From Pseudomonadales bacterium (lineage in GTDB: Bacteria; Pseudomonadota; Gammaproteobacteria; Pseudomonadales; UBA5518), in the NCBI GenBank assembly GCA_022072145.1, contig JAJVIG010000008.1:1-64000 (forward strand): a stretch of 64,000 nucleotides of DNA. The letters are read 5' to 3'. Under the pieces are notes generated by a model. It was not told the origin of the DNA and searched no databases. It saw nothing but the letters and a program-made list of their open reading frames with translations. The stretch's first letter is position 1; the number at the start of each line of letters is the position of its first letter. Shown piece after piece: positions 54,764 through 64,000 of the stretch. The position numbers were made by a program, and so were the translations under genes.

Positions 54764-56164
54764 ATGGACGGGGCATACCAGTCAGTGCAGCCGACGGCAT
54801 CGCCGTCACCGACCGACGAGTGGGCGCGTGCGCTCGCGCGCCAGCGCGCCGGAGACACGGCCGCCGCGATCACGAGCTACCAACGCCATCTGGCCGACTA
54901 TCCCGACGACGCCGAGGGATGGCTCGCGCTCGCGAGCGCGCTGCGCCGCAGCGCCTGCCCCGATGCCGCGCTGGTGTGCTGCCAGCGAGCGGTGCGGCTG
55001 GCGCCGGACAGCGCCGCCGTCTGGAGCAACCTCGGCACGCTGTGGTTCGCGCTCGGCAACCACGAACAGTCGTTGCGCTGCCACCGCACCGCGCTGGCGA
55101 CTGGCGCCGCGCCGTCGCGCGTGCGTCTCGAGTACGCGCGCGCACTGCGTGAACTGGGGCGCTTCGCGCAGGCCGAGTCCGTGCTCGCCGAATGCCTCGC
55201 GGCCGAGCCGGAGCGTGTCGATATGTTGCTCGAACGCGCCGCAGTTCGCCTGCAGCTGGGCCGCTACGCGCAGGCGTGGCCGGATTTCGAGGCGCGGCTG
55301 CAACTGCGCCCCGCGCGCATTCCCGAAGTGGCGCTGCCGCGCTGGCGCGGCGAGCGCATCGGTGGCAAGCGCCTGCTGCTGCTCGCCGAGCGCGGGCTGG
55401 CCGATGCGCTGTGGGCGCTGCGTTTCGTTCCCTCGCTCGCCCGCCGCGGTGCCGCGATCACTCTCGTGTGTCCGGAGGCGCTGCATCCGGTACTCGCGGA
55501 TCTGCCGCTCCATCCGGTCGCAGCCGTCGATCCCCACGACGTCGTCCGCAGCCACGACCTGCAGTGCGCACTACTCAGCCTGCCGGGACTGGTTGACCCG
55601 CGCGGGCGCCTGGTCCCGGAGCCGGCCCCGGTGGCCGTGCTGGCGGAGTCCCGTGCCTGGTTCGCCGAACACGTCGCGTGCTCGGGGCGCGCGCTGCGCA
55701 TCGGCATCGCGTGGGCGGGCGGCGATTCGTCGGTGACGCACGGTGAGCTGCCGCTGCGGCGGCTGCTTGCGCTGGCAGCGGTCCCCGGCGTTCAGTTGTT
55801 CTCGTTCCAGCGCGGTACGGCCGCCGCGCAACTGCGTGGTGCCGGCATCGAGGGCATGGTGATCGACGTCGCCGGACGCTGCCGACACCTGGGCGACACC
55901 GCCGCCGCGCTCGAGCGCATGGATCTGCTGGTGGCCGGCGACGGCGTCGTCGCGCGCCTCGCCGGAGCGATGATGAAGCCGGGGCTGATCCTGCTGCCGC
56001 ACTGCGCGCACTGGGTCTACGGGCGCGAGAACGATGCCACGCCGTGGTATCCGACGCTGCGGCTGCTGCGCCAGCCCGAGCCCGGCGAGTGGTCCCCGGT
56101 CTTCGGAGAGTTGCAACGCCTGGTCACGCGCTGGGCCGACAGCCGCGCGGGCCGCTCGCCGTGA
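54764..56164 (+). CDS. TPR protein with glycosyltransferase-like C-terminal domain
   Basis: The 466-residue protein begins with about four tetratricopeptide repeats (residues 15-190, for example EWARALARQRAGDTAAAITSY). The C-terminal half contains a Rossmann-like region, KRLLLLAERGLADALWALRF and later LRIGIAWAGGDSS and MDLLVAGDGVVARLAGAM. This TPR plus GT-B-like layout resembles SPINDLY/OGT-type or GT9-like proteins. It could glycosylate or bind the RTX substrate before export, but no catalytic residues can be proven. It lies two bases after hlyD and overlaps the next gene (GTGA). Confidence 0.7.
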   Translation: MDGAYQSVQPTASPSPTDEWARALARQRAGDTAAAITSYQRHLADYPDDAEGWLALASALRRSACPDAALVCCQRAVRLAPDSAAVWSNLGTLWFALGNHEQSLRCHRTALATGAAPSRVRLEYARALRELGRFAQAESVLAECLAAEPERVDMLLERAAVRLQLGRYAQAWPDFEARLQLRPARIPEVALPRWRGERIGGKRLLLLAERGLADALWALRFVPSLARRGAAITLVCPEALHPVLADLPLHPVAAVDPHDVVRSHDLQCALLSLPGLVDPRGRLVPEPAPVAVLAESRAWFAEHVACSGRALRIGIAWAGGDSSVTHGELPLRRLLALAAVPGVQLFSFQRGTAAAQLRGAGIEGMVIDVAGRCRHLGDTAAALERMDLLVAGDGVVARLAGAMMKPGLILLPHCAHWVYGRENDATPWYPTLRLLRQPEPGEWSPVFGELQRLVTRWADSRAGRSP

Positions 56165-56853
56165 AGCCCATGCGTCTGCGCAGGGCGTTGGGTCTGGTCA
56201 TGCTGCTGATCGTCGCCGGCGCGCTCTACCTGTATGCCGCGCACAACGCCGGACGCAAGGAGTTGCGCGCGCTGTGCGAGCAGGGTGTCGAACCGAAGGT
56301 CTACCGACGGGTGGAGGCGGAGGGGTATTTCGATAGCGGGATCAGCTGCCTTTATCTGGGGTGCTGGGACACGTTGATGGGCAAGAGCTTCCGGTACATC
56401 GAGACCGAGCGTCGCAATGCCAAACCGTGGCACCGGCTTCCCGAGAACGGCTTTTACCGCTTTTCCAAGGTGAGACAGGATTCCGGTCTGTGCGACCCGA
56501 GGATCCTCGAGGAGATGCAGCAAGCGGTCGGCTTCCGCAAGTACCTCACGTCCGGATACTGCATCCGGATGGAGAAGATCGACCGGCCGACGGCTCCTTA
56601 CGGCTTGTTCAGCGAGGCTGGAAGGGTGATCGAGGTCGATAACATTTTTCGTTCGTCGATTTCGGAGCGACGCACCTTCATCAAGGATATGGCTACAGGC
56701 GAGATTGTTGTGGAGCAGTGGACGTACTTGCTTTACCAGAATGCTCTTCCGAAGTTCAGCAGTTTCCATAGCGTTCTGTATTGTGCGTCCATTGGTGCCA
56801 AGCGTTCGATGCCAGATGTTGTGACGGTGGAGCCTTTTATTGCCAAACCCTAA
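56161..56853 (+). CDS. Anchored protein of unknown function, AT-richer than its neighbours
   Basis: The 230-residue protein has an N-terminal membrane segment ([19 protein letters not shown]) and a periplasmic-type rest with several cysteines ([33 protein letters not shown]), so disulfides are likely. I recognise no family. It starts with GTG in a four-base overlap with the TPR gene; an ATG nine bases on is possible. The last third has clearly lower G+C: about 48% over 56701-56820 by hand count. It ends in TAA, the only TAA stop in the window. It lies 17 bases before the RTX gene and may be a partner of it, for instance a foldase or immunity protein; this is a guess. Confidence 0.65.
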   Translation: MKPMRLRRALGLVMLLIVAGALYLYAAHNAGRKELRALCEQGVEPKVYRRVEAEGYFDSGISCLYLGCWDTLMGKSFRYIETERRNAKPWHRLPENGFYRFSKVRQDSGLCDPRILEEMQQAVGFRKYLTSGYCIRMEKIDRPTAPYGLFSEAGRVIEVDNIFRSSISERRTFIKDMATGEIVVEQWTYLLYQNALPKFSSFHSVLYCASIGAKRSMPDVVTVEPFIAKP

Positions 56854-56870
56854 TTCCATGGAGTTGGAAT

Positions 56871-59800
56871 ATGAATACGACAACGGAAGTCGTCTATCAG
56901 AGTGCTCTGTTGGCAGATGCTGCGTACGTTTCGTTCGACGCGGAAAACTTTGTCGAGGGTGGACACATTTCAATCATCGCTTGGGATCAGCGTACCTCGC
57001 CCGGTGCGATCACCTTCGAAGACCGCGGTTTCACCCTCGAGCAGTTCGAGGAGTTCAGGAACAGCTACCGGGTCGTGTACCACCAGCCCGACACGTCGAA
57101 CGGCTTCTCGGCCACGTTGTTCGAGCACGTGACGAGCGGCGAGCTGCACCTGGCGTTTCGCGGCAGCAACGAGGTGATGGACGGGCTGCAGGACGTGGCG
57201 CTCGCGCTCGATGTGGCGGATCTGATCGGCAGCGGCCTGCAGGACGGCGCCGCGGAGCAGTTCCTGTACGCCGCGGGCCTGATCGAGGCCGATGGCAGCG
57301 CGATGCCACAGCACCTCGGGCGTGTGCACCTGGTGGGGCACTCGCTGGGCGGTCACCTCGCGCTGTGGGTCGGTGGCGGGCATCCCGAGCTGGTATCGCG
57401 CGTGGACACCTTCAACGGCGCCGCGCTGCAGTACCGCAATCCGGTGCGGGAAGTGCTGGACCTGCTGTGGCTGGACACGGTCGCGCCACGGGTCGATGGC
57501 AGCGCGCTGCCCGCGGAGCGGGTGCACAACTTCTTCGCCGAGAACGGCCCGGAGGTCACGGCCAGCTCGGTGCTCGGGTACCGCCCCGGTGAGCATGTAC
57601 CGCTGTTCATCGAGAGCGCTGCAGGCGAGGTGCTGGACACGCACGACATGAGCCGGCTGGTCGAGTCGCTGGCCGCGTACCGTGTGTTCGGCCTGCTGGA
57701 TCCGCAGCTCGGCATGGCGGCGATCGGCAATGTGCTGAAGGGTGCCTCGGATGTGGGCGCCGGTTCGATCGCCGCGGCCACCGGCGCGCTGGCGGACGCG
57801 CTCGGCGGTGCCCTTGCGGGTGTGACGGATCCGCTGGCGCTGCACGCGTTGCTGCAGGAGGCGATGGCCGGCGGCGGGTGGGGCGATGTGCGCATCGAGC
57901 CGGTGCTCGGCAGCGATGCGACCGCGGTGCTGGACGTCTCGGCGCGTGGCAACGCGTGGCGCTTCGCGGCGACCAATCTGTACTCCTTCGCGCTGACCGG
58001 CACCGGCGCGGCCAGTGTGGACAACGCCGGCGAGCATCCCGGCGACGCCTTCCTGCTCGCGCGCGCCTACCTGCTGCAGAGCAATGTGCTGCGTGCCACC
58101 GTGGACGCGCTCACCGTCCCCGATGCGCGCCGCGAGCCGGAGTATTTCCGCGACCTCGCGAGTGGCATCGAATTCACCTCGGCGCGTGGCGCGTATCCCT
58201 ACCCGCTCGCCGACGCGCGCCACTACCAGTTCGGCGCCGGGCAATCCGACGAACTCCCCGGCGGCAATCGTGACGACCTGCTGTTCGGGCAGGGCGGTGC
58301 CGATACGCTGCGCGGGCACGACGGCCACGACTGGCTCGACGGCGGTGCGGGCGCCGACGAACTGTTCGGAGGCGCGGGTGACGACACGCTGTTCGGCGGT
58401 TCCGGCGCCGATACGCTCGAAGGCGGCACCGGCAGCGATCTGCTCGCCGGCGGCTCCGGCGCGGACAGCTACCGCATCGCGGCCGGTGGTGGCGGCCGGG
58501 TCATGGACGCCGACGACGGCGGGGACCGCGTGCTGTTCGGCACGCTCGCGCTGGCCGGGCTCGACTACGAGGAACTCGCACCGCGCTCGGGAGTGTTCCG
58601 TGACCGCGCGGACCACGGCATCGTGCTGGCGCGTATCGGTGAGTCGCTGTACCTCACGCAGGGCGCCGGCGACAGCGCGCGTTCGCTGATGCTGGCCAAC
58701 TGGGACGAGGCGGGCGGCAACTTCGGCATTGCCCTGCCCGGCGAAGGCGCGTTCGAGCAGCCCGAACGCGCCGACCCCGAGACGCAGCGCAGCTTCCTCG
58801 GTGACTTCGCTCCCAGTGACGCCGACCCGGAGGAAGAGGGCGTGCAGATCGAGTACGACGCGCTCGGCAACGTGGTGGTCGATCCCGAGGCCCCCGAAGT
58901 GCGCGACGACCTGCTGTTCGGCACCATCGCCAACGATTCGATCGACGCGCGTGCCGGTGACAACGTGGTCTACGCGCGTGCCGGTGACGACATCGCGATC
59001 GCCGGTGAGGGCGAGGACCTGCTGCACGGCGATGCCGGTGACGACCATCTGCTCGCCGGCGCCGGGCAGGACACGCTGGTCGGAGGCATCGGAGCCGACT
59101 GGCTGGAAGGCGGCGACGACACCGACCTCCTCGACGGCGGCGACGGCAACGACCTGCTGTACGCCGGATCGGTGGCCGATTTCAGCGCCATCGACGACCC
59201 CTCGGCGCAGCCGGCCGCGACGCGTGACTGGCTCGCGGGCGGCGCGGGCGAGGACACGCTGGTCGGCGCCGCGGGAGGCGAGGCGCTGATGGCCGGCTCC
59301 GGCGCCGATCTCGTGTATGCGGGAGCCGGCGACGACCACGTGATGGGCGATGCGAACATGCTGACCGACAGCGTGGACTGGACGGTCACGGACGATCCGC
59401 AGGCGCTGGTGCGCCAGTTCTCGCCTTCCTTCGGTGACGCGGACCCGCCCGACGGCGGCGCCGACACCATCCACGCCGGCACCGGCAACGACTGGGTCGA
59501 TGCCGGGCGGGGCGACGACCTCGTGTTCGGTGGCGAGGGACACGATTCGCTGGGCGGACTGCGCGGTGCGGATACGCTGGCCGGCGGCGACGGCGACGAT
59601 CGCCTCGAGGGCGATGCCGCGGCCGTGCACATCGCGGGCAGTGAACACGGTGACGACCAGTTGCTCGGTGGCACGGGAGCGGACCAGCTGGTGGGCAACG
59701 GCGGCCACGACACGCTGCTCGGCGGCGAGGACGACGACATCCTGCGCGGCGATGCGCAGGACATCGCGCTCGCCGATCACGGCAACGATTACCTCGACGG

Positions 59801-62800
59801 CGGCGACGGCGACGACACGCTGTTCGGTAGTGGCGGTGACGATGTGCTGTACGCCGGAGCCGGTAACGACCACGCCGGCGGTGACGCGGGCGCGGACACC
59901 CTCGAGGGCGGCGACGGTGACGACCAGCTGGCAGGTGATGGGGCATCGGTGGCGCTGATCGACTGCGGCGCCGATCGCATCGACGGTGGCGCGGGCCACG
60001 ACGGCATCGACGGTGGCGCCGGCGACGACACGCTCGCCGGTGGCGTGGGGCTGGACACGCTGCTCGGCGATGCCGGCTGCGACCGGCTCGCCGGTGGCGC
60101 CGACGACGATCTGCTCGACGGCGGCAGCGAGGCCGACACGCTCGCCGGCGACAACGGCGCCGATGCGCTGCTGGGCGGCGACGGTGACGACGCGCTCGGC
60201 GGCGGTGCTGGCGACGACCTGCTGTTCGGCCAGGGCGGTGCCGACTGGCTCGACGGTGGCAGCGGGCAGGACACGCTGTCCGGCGACGACGGCGACGACG
60301 CGCTGGACGGCAACGACGGCGAGGACCAGGTGTTCGGCGGCGCCGGCAACGATGCGCTGCACGGCGGCAACGGGCACGACTCGCTGTACGGCGAGGCCGG
60401 CAACGACACGCTCGACGGTGGCGCCGGCAACGACCTGCTGATGGGCGGCGCCGGCGACGACACCTATGTGCTGCGCTTCGGCGACGGCGAGGACACCATC
60501 GTCGACGGCGACGGTGGCGACGTGATCCGCTGCGCAGGCAGCGTCGATGCCGAGGCGCTGAGCCTGCGCTGGTCGGTGTCGAGCGGCACCGTGAGCTTCG
60601 GCTTCGCCGGGGCGAGCCTGACGCTCGCGCTCGAGGACTACAAGCAACTCGCCGGACTGCAGACCGACGCCGGAACGCTGGCGCCCGTCACGCTGCTGCG
60701 CGCGGGAAACACGGCCGACCACCTGCTGCTGCCCGGCACCGATGACGAACTGGACGCGCGCGCGGGTGCCGACACGGTCGAGGGCGGCGGCGGCGCCGAC
60801 ACGCTCGCCGGTGGCGAAGGTGCCGATGCGTTGTACGGAGAGGAGGGCAACGACGCGCTCGACGGCGGCGAGGATGACGACACCCTGGCCGGGGGCAAGG
60901 GCAACGACACACTCGTCGGTGGCGCCGGCGCCGATTCGCTCGACGGAGGGCCGGGCAGCGACACGGTGCTGTTTGAGCCGGGCGCCGGGCGTGACACCGT
61001 ACTGGTCGTCGATCGCGGCCCGGGCGATCTGGACACCATCCTGTTCGGCGCCGGCATCGATCCGGATCAGTTGCTGCTGCGCAACTACGGCGGCACCGAT
61101 CTGTATGTCGAGGCGGGTGGCGGCGACACGCTGGTGTTGCGTCATTTCTTCAGCAACCTCACGTACCCGTTGCCGTTCGAGATGCGCTTCGTCGACGCGC
61201 CCGATACGGTCTGGGATACACAAGCCGTGCTCGACCGCTTCCTGGCGCGCGGAGCCACTTCCGGTGACGATGCGCTCGATGGGCTGCCGGGCGCCGACAC
61301 CATCGACGGGCTGGCCGGCAACGATGCGATCCTCGGTGCTGGCGGTAGCGATCTGCTGTACGGTTCGGGCGGCGCCGACACCCTCGATGGCGGCAGCGGC
61401 AACGACACCCTCGACGGCGGTGACGGCGCGGACAGCCTGCGCGGCGGTGACGGCAGCGATGCGCTCGGCGGCGGTGCCGGTGCCGATGTGCTCGACGCGG
61501 GTAACGGCCTCGACACGCTCACGGGCGGTGCGGGCAACGACACGCTCCACGGCGGGAGCGAGGCCAACGTGCTCGCCGGCGGCAGCGGTGACGACCTGCT
61601 GCGTGGCGGGCGTGGCGCGGACATTTACCGCCACGCCAGCGGCGACGGCGAGGATGTGATCGTCGAGACCGAGCCGTACACCACCGGCAGCGTGCCGATC
61701 GACGTATTGCAACTCGCCGGAGGCTACGGCCCGGCGGACATCACGATCACGCCGCGGCTGCGCGACCCCTACGGTACGCTGTCCTACAGCGGCTTCTTCG
61801 ACCGCGACGTGGGGGTGCACCTGCAGCTTCCCGCGGCCGGCGACGGCGTGCTGCTCGCGAACCCGGACTCACCGAGCGGCGTCAACGGGCGCATCGACCG
61901 GATCGTGTTCGAGGACGCCGCGCAGTCGGTGCTCGAGTTCGCGCAGATCCAGGCCGCGCTGACGAGCATCGACGACGGTCACGACGTGCTGATCGGTACC
62001 GATGCCTCCGAGTCGCTGGCGGCCCGCGGTGGCAACGATATCGTCTACGGCGGTCGGGGCAACGACTCGCTCGCCGGCGAGGCCGGTGCGGACTCGATGC
62101 TCGGCGACAGCGGCGCCGATACCCTGGTGGGTGGGCCCGGCGACGACTTCCTGCGCGGCGGCGACGACGTGTCGGCGACCACCAACGCGGTGGACCTCTA
62201 CATCTGGGGCCAGGGGCACGGCAACGACACGGTATGGGCACGCCCGGATCGCATCTTCTGGGTGTACGCGAGCGACAACTCGCCGTTCCCTGCCGATGAG
62301 CTGCAACTCGACGGTGTGGGGTGGCAGGGCCTGTGGGCCGAACGCAGCGGTGACGACCTGGGGCTGGTGGTCAGCGCCACCGGCGAACGCCTGACGGTGG
62401 TGGATTATTTCCTGAGCGGGCACAACCAGCTGCGTATCCGTCGCGAGGACGGCGGTCACTACCTGGTCGGTGACGTCGAGGCGAAAATCGCCGCCAGCGT
62501 GGTGCAGCGCCAGATCAGCACCGGCGATGACCTCGTGATCGCCACCGGGCATCCCGACACGCTCGATGCGCTTGCCGGCAACGACACCGTCGAAGGCGGT
62601 GCGGGAGCGGATTCGCTGTATGGCAATGACGGCAACGACCTGCTGCGCGGTCAAACCGGCAACGACAGCTGCTCCGGCGGCGCCGGCGACGACACGCTGG
62701 GCGGTGGTGCCGACGCCGATCTGCTGGCCGGTGGTGCCGGCAACGATGCGTACCTGTTCGGTTTCGGTGACGGCACCGACCGCATCCACGATGCCGACCG

Positions 62801-64000
62801 CACCACCGGCCGCATCGACACGATCAGCTTCGCCGACGGCGTGCAGCCGAACGATGTGCGGATCGCGCGCAGCGCCGACGACCTGGTGCTGACGCTCGCC
62901 GACAGCGGCGAATCGATCACGGTCGCGCGTCATTTCGTGACCAGGGGCAAGGACATCGGCTACCACGTCGATGCGGCGAGTTTCGCCGACGGCACGCAGT
63001 GGACGCGCGCCGCGCTGCTCGACGCGGTCACGCGCGCGCCGTCGGGCCATCAGTCGCTCATCGGTGGCACCGGTCCCGACACTCTGGTCTCGCTCGGCGG
63101 CAACGACACGCTCACCGGTGGCGCGGGTGCCGATCGCCTCGATACCGGCGCCGGCGACGACCTGCTCACCGGCGGCGCCGGCGCCGACACGCTGCTCGGC
63201 GGCAAGGGAGCGGATACGTATCGGTTCATGGCCGGTGACGGCGCCGATCTGATCCTGGATGAGGACGCGTCCGCGCGCATCGACACGCTCGAACTCGGCA
63301 CCGGTCTGCTGCCGTCCGGCACCGTCGCGTGGCGAACCGCGGGAGGGGAGCTGCTGCTGCAGTTCCAGGGAGGTGACAGCGTGCGCGTCCGTGATCAGTT
63401 CGCTTCCGGCGAATCCGCGGGCCCGGGGATCGAGCGCGTGCTGTTCGCCGACGGCACCGCCTGGACTCGAGCCGATCTGCTCGGCGCGCCGCCGCAGCCG
63501 GCCAACCGCGCACCCGTCGCGCAGCCCGATGCGCTGGACGCACTCGAGAACCGCAGCACCCCGGTCCCGGCCGGCACGGTGCTGGCGAACGACTTCGACC
63601 CCGATGGCGATCCGCTCGCGGTCGTGGGGGGAACGAGCGGATTCGGCGGGCAGCTGAGCTGGGACGCCGCGCAGGCGCGCTTCGTGTTCGTCCCGGCGCC
63701 GTACTTCGTGGGCGATGCGTGGTTCGATTACCGCGTCGGTGACGGCGAACTCGAAAGCAGTGCGCGCGTCACGGTGCGTGTCGCGATCGACGCCTCGGGC
63801 AACGCGCGCATCGGCAGCGTGGCGAACGAATCGCTGGCCGGCACGCGCAAGGACGACCGGCTCTACGGACTCGCGGGCAACGACACGCTGCGCGGCGATC
63901 GCGGCAGCGACGTGCTGAGCGGCGGTGCCGGCGCGGACCTGCTGGAAGGCGGATCGGGCAACGACACCTACGTGTTCCACGCCGGCGATGGCGCCGACAT
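56871..64000 (+). CDS. Giant RTX protein with N-terminal lipase-like domain (3' end outside window)
   Basis: The frame is open for 2,376 codons to the window edge. Residues 1 to about 360 form an alpha/beta-hydrolase with [12 protein letters not shown] (nucleophile Ser158), a likely catalytic histidine at 258 and a start like class 3 / DUF2974 lipases. From about residue 458 many GGxGxDxLx calcium-binding nonapeptides occur in blocks. They are separated by about seven modules of some 90-110 residues that resemble haemolysin-type calcium-binding related domains (about nt 58450-58900, 60470-60700, 60960-61250, 61620-61975, 62200-62530, 62745-63030, 63210-63490). A cadherin-like segment ([18 protein letters not shown], near nt 63510-63790) precedes further repeats. 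GGAG lies seven bases before the ATG. It is the likely cargo of the upstream exporter. Confidence 0.9.
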   Translation, partial: MNTTTEVVYQSALLADAAYVSFDAENFVEGGHISIIAWDQRTSPGAITFEDRGFTLEQFEEFRNSYRVVYHQPDTSNGFSATLFEHVTSGELHLAFRGSNEVMDGLQDVALALDVADLIGSGLQDGAAEQFLYAAGLIEADGSAMPQHLGRVHLVGHSLGGHLALWVGGGHPELVSRVDTFNGAALQYRNPVREVLDLLWLDTVAPRVDGSALPAERVHNFFAENGPEVTASSVLGYRPGEHVPLFIESAAGEVLDTHDMSRLVESLAAYRVFGLLDPQLGMAAIGNVLKGASDVGAGSIAAATGALADALGGALAGVTDPLALHALLQEAMAGGGWGDVRIEPVLGSDATAVLDVSARGNAWRFAATNLYSFALTGTGAASVDNAGEHPGDAFLLARAYLLQSNVLRATVDALTVPDARREPEYFRDLASGIEFTSARGAYPYPLADARHYQFGAGQSDELPGGNRDDLLFGQGGADTLRGHDGHDWLDGGAGADELFGGAGDDTLFGGSGADTLEGGTGSDLLAGGSGADSYRIAAGGGGRVMDADDGGDRVLFGTLALAGLDYEELAPRSGVFRDRADHGIVLARIGESLYLTQGAGDSARSLMLANWDEAGGNFGIALPGEGAFEQPERADPETQRSFLGDFAPSDADPEEEGVQIEYDALGNVVVDPEAPEVRDDLLFGTIANDSIDARAGDNVVYARAGDDIAIAGEGEDLLHGDAGDDHLLAGAGQDTLVGGIGADWLEGGDDTDLLDGGDGNDLLYAGSVADFSAIDDPSAQPAATRDWLAGGAGEDTLVGAAGGEALMAGSGADLVYAGAGDDHVMGDANMLTDSVDWTVTDDPQALVRQFSPSFGDADPPDGGADTIHAGTGNDWVDAGRGDDLVFGGEGHDSLGGLRGADTLAGGDGDDRLEGDAAAVHIAGSEHGDDQLLGGTGADQLVGNGGHDTLLGGEDDDILRGDAQDIALADHGNDYLDGGDGDDTLFGSGGDDVLYAGAGNDHAGGDAGADTLEGGDGDDQLAGDGASVALIDCGADRIDGGAGHDGIDGGAGDDTLAGGVGLDTLLGDAGCDRLAGGADDDLLDGGSEADTLAGDNGADALLGGDGDDALGGGAGDDLLFGQGGADWLDGGSGQDTLSGDDGDDALDGNDGEDQVFGGAGNDALHGGNGHDSLYGEAGNDTLDGGAGNDLLMGGAGDDTYVLRFGDGEDTIVDGDGGDVIRCAGSVDAEALSLRWSVSSGTVSFGFAGASLTLALEDYKQLAGLQTDAGTLAPVTLLRAGNTADHLLLPGTDDELDARAGADTVEGGGGADTLAGGEGADALYGEEGNDALDGGEDDDTLAGGKGNDTLVGGAGADSLDGGPGSDTVLFEPGAGRDTVLVVDRGPGDLDTILFGAGIDPDQLLLRNYGGTDLYVEAGGGDTLVLRHFFSNLTYPLPFEMRFVDAPDTVWDTQAVLDRFLARGATSGDDALDGLPGADTIDGLAGNDAILGAGGSDLLYGSGGADTLDGGSGNDTLDGGDGADSLRGGDGSDALGGGAGADVLDAGNGLDTLTGGAGNDTLHGGSEANVLAGGSGDDLLRGGRGADIYRHASGDGEDVIVETEPYTTGSVPIDVLQLAGGYGPADITITPRLRDPYGTLSYSGFFDRDVGVHLQLPAAGDGVLLANPDSPSGVNGRIDRIVFEDAAQSVLEFAQIQAALTSIDDGHDVLIGTDASESLAARGGNDIVYGGRGNDSLAGEAGADSMLGDSGADTLVGGPGDDFLRGGDDVSATTNAVDLYIWGQGHGNDTVWARPDRIFWVYASDNSPFPADELQLDGVGWQGLWAERSGDDLGLVVSATGERLTVVDYFLSGHNQLRIRREDGGHYLVGDVEAKIAASVVQRQISTGDDLVIATGHPDTLDALAGNDTVEGGAGADSLYGNDGNDLLRGQTGNDSCSGGAGDDTLGGGADADLLAGGAGNDAYLFGFGDGTDRIHDADRTTGRIDTISFADGVQPNDVRIARSADDLVLTLADSGESITVARHFVTRGKDIGYHVDAASFADGTQWTRAALLDAVTRAPSGHQSLIGGTGPDTLVSLGGNDTLTGGAGADRLDTGAGDDLLTGGAGADTLLGGKGADTYRFMAGDGADLILDEDASARIDTLELGTGLLPSGTVAWRTAGGELLLQFQGGDSVRVRDQFASGESAGPGIERVLFADGTAWTRADLLGAPPQPANRAPVAQPDALDALENRSTPVPAGTVLANDFDPDGDPLAVVGGTSGFGGQLSWDAAQARFVFVPAPYFVGDAWFDYRVGDGELESSARVTVRVAIDASGNARIGSVANESLAGTRKDDRLYGLAGNDTLRGDRGSDVLSGGAGADLLEGGSGNDTYVFHAGDGAD

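Noticed and set aside
56970-61820. A 1,616-codon open frame on the minus strand opposite the RTX gene
   Set aside because: It is the shadow of GC-rich glycine/aspartate repeats: the reading gives Val/Ala/Arg-rich repeats with no known domain, while the plus strand has clear lipase and RTX motifs, a ribosome site and operon context.

Overview
This window is a high-GC, gene-dense stretch of a Gram-negative chromosome, almost certainly from a gammaproteobacterium. The evidence is gene content and order. The blocks proA-nadD-rsfS-rlmH-mrdA-rodA-mltB-rlpA-dacA-ybeD-lipB-lipA and holA-lptE-leuS-lnt-corC-ybeY-phoH-miaB match the arrangement I know from Pseudomonas (roughly the PA3981-PA4007 neighbourhood of P. 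aeruginosa), interrupted here by a few extra genes. Outer-membrane biogenesis genes (lptE, lnt, rlpA) confirm a diderm. I cannot name a genus. I saw no tRNA, rRNA, transposase or CRISPR array.

Layout. 1-4 kb: the 3' end of an MMPL-type exporter, a nitronate monooxygenase-like flavoenzyme, a DsbA-fold isomerase and a DedA membrane protein. 4-14 kb: proline synthesis, NAD synthesis, ribosome silencing and 23S methylation, the elongation-mode peptidoglycan machinery (PBP2, RodA, MltB, RlpA, DacA) and lipoyl transfer. 14.4-19.6 kb: an M13 peptidase lipoprotein set between lipB and lipA, a PLP decarboxylase and a GST. 19.7-29.3 kb (minus strand): holA to miaB. 29.4-35 kb: a DUF1820 protein, two aminotransferases, a metallo-beta-lactamase-fold protein, an omega-amidase and a ribbon-helix-helix/ParE toxin-antitoxin pair. 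35-47.5 kb: a Cyc2-like cytochrome-porin with a divergent AraC-type gene, an enoyl-CoA hydratase, an acyltransferase, dinG, two more MBL-fold proteins, and a three-gene set of ATP-grasp ligase, inactive-transglutaminase membrane protein and retropepsin-like lipoprotein. 47.6-51 kb: glycerol kinase and a FlhG/MinD-like ATPase. 51.1-64 kb: a type I secretion operon (HlyB-like ABC exporter, HlyD-like adaptor, TPR/glycosyltransferase-like protein, a small anchored protein of unknown function) leading into a giant RTX lipase-like protein that runs off the window.

The most striking structure lies between the genes. Short hairpin repeats of at least four related types sit at gene ends. In ten genes the TAG stop codon is part of the repeat's own conserved CGTAGG edge, always in the same phase. 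By my count 10 of the 16 TAG stops here come from these repeats, while nearly all other genes stop with TGA. Two hairpin types differ by paired, compensating changes in both stem arms. A different, AT-richer palindrome of 102 bp (34 codons) sits in frame inside leuS, an essential gene, and must be translated into LeuRS. These repeat observations are the best candidates for something undescribed; the RTX lipase operon and the Cyc2-like protein come next.
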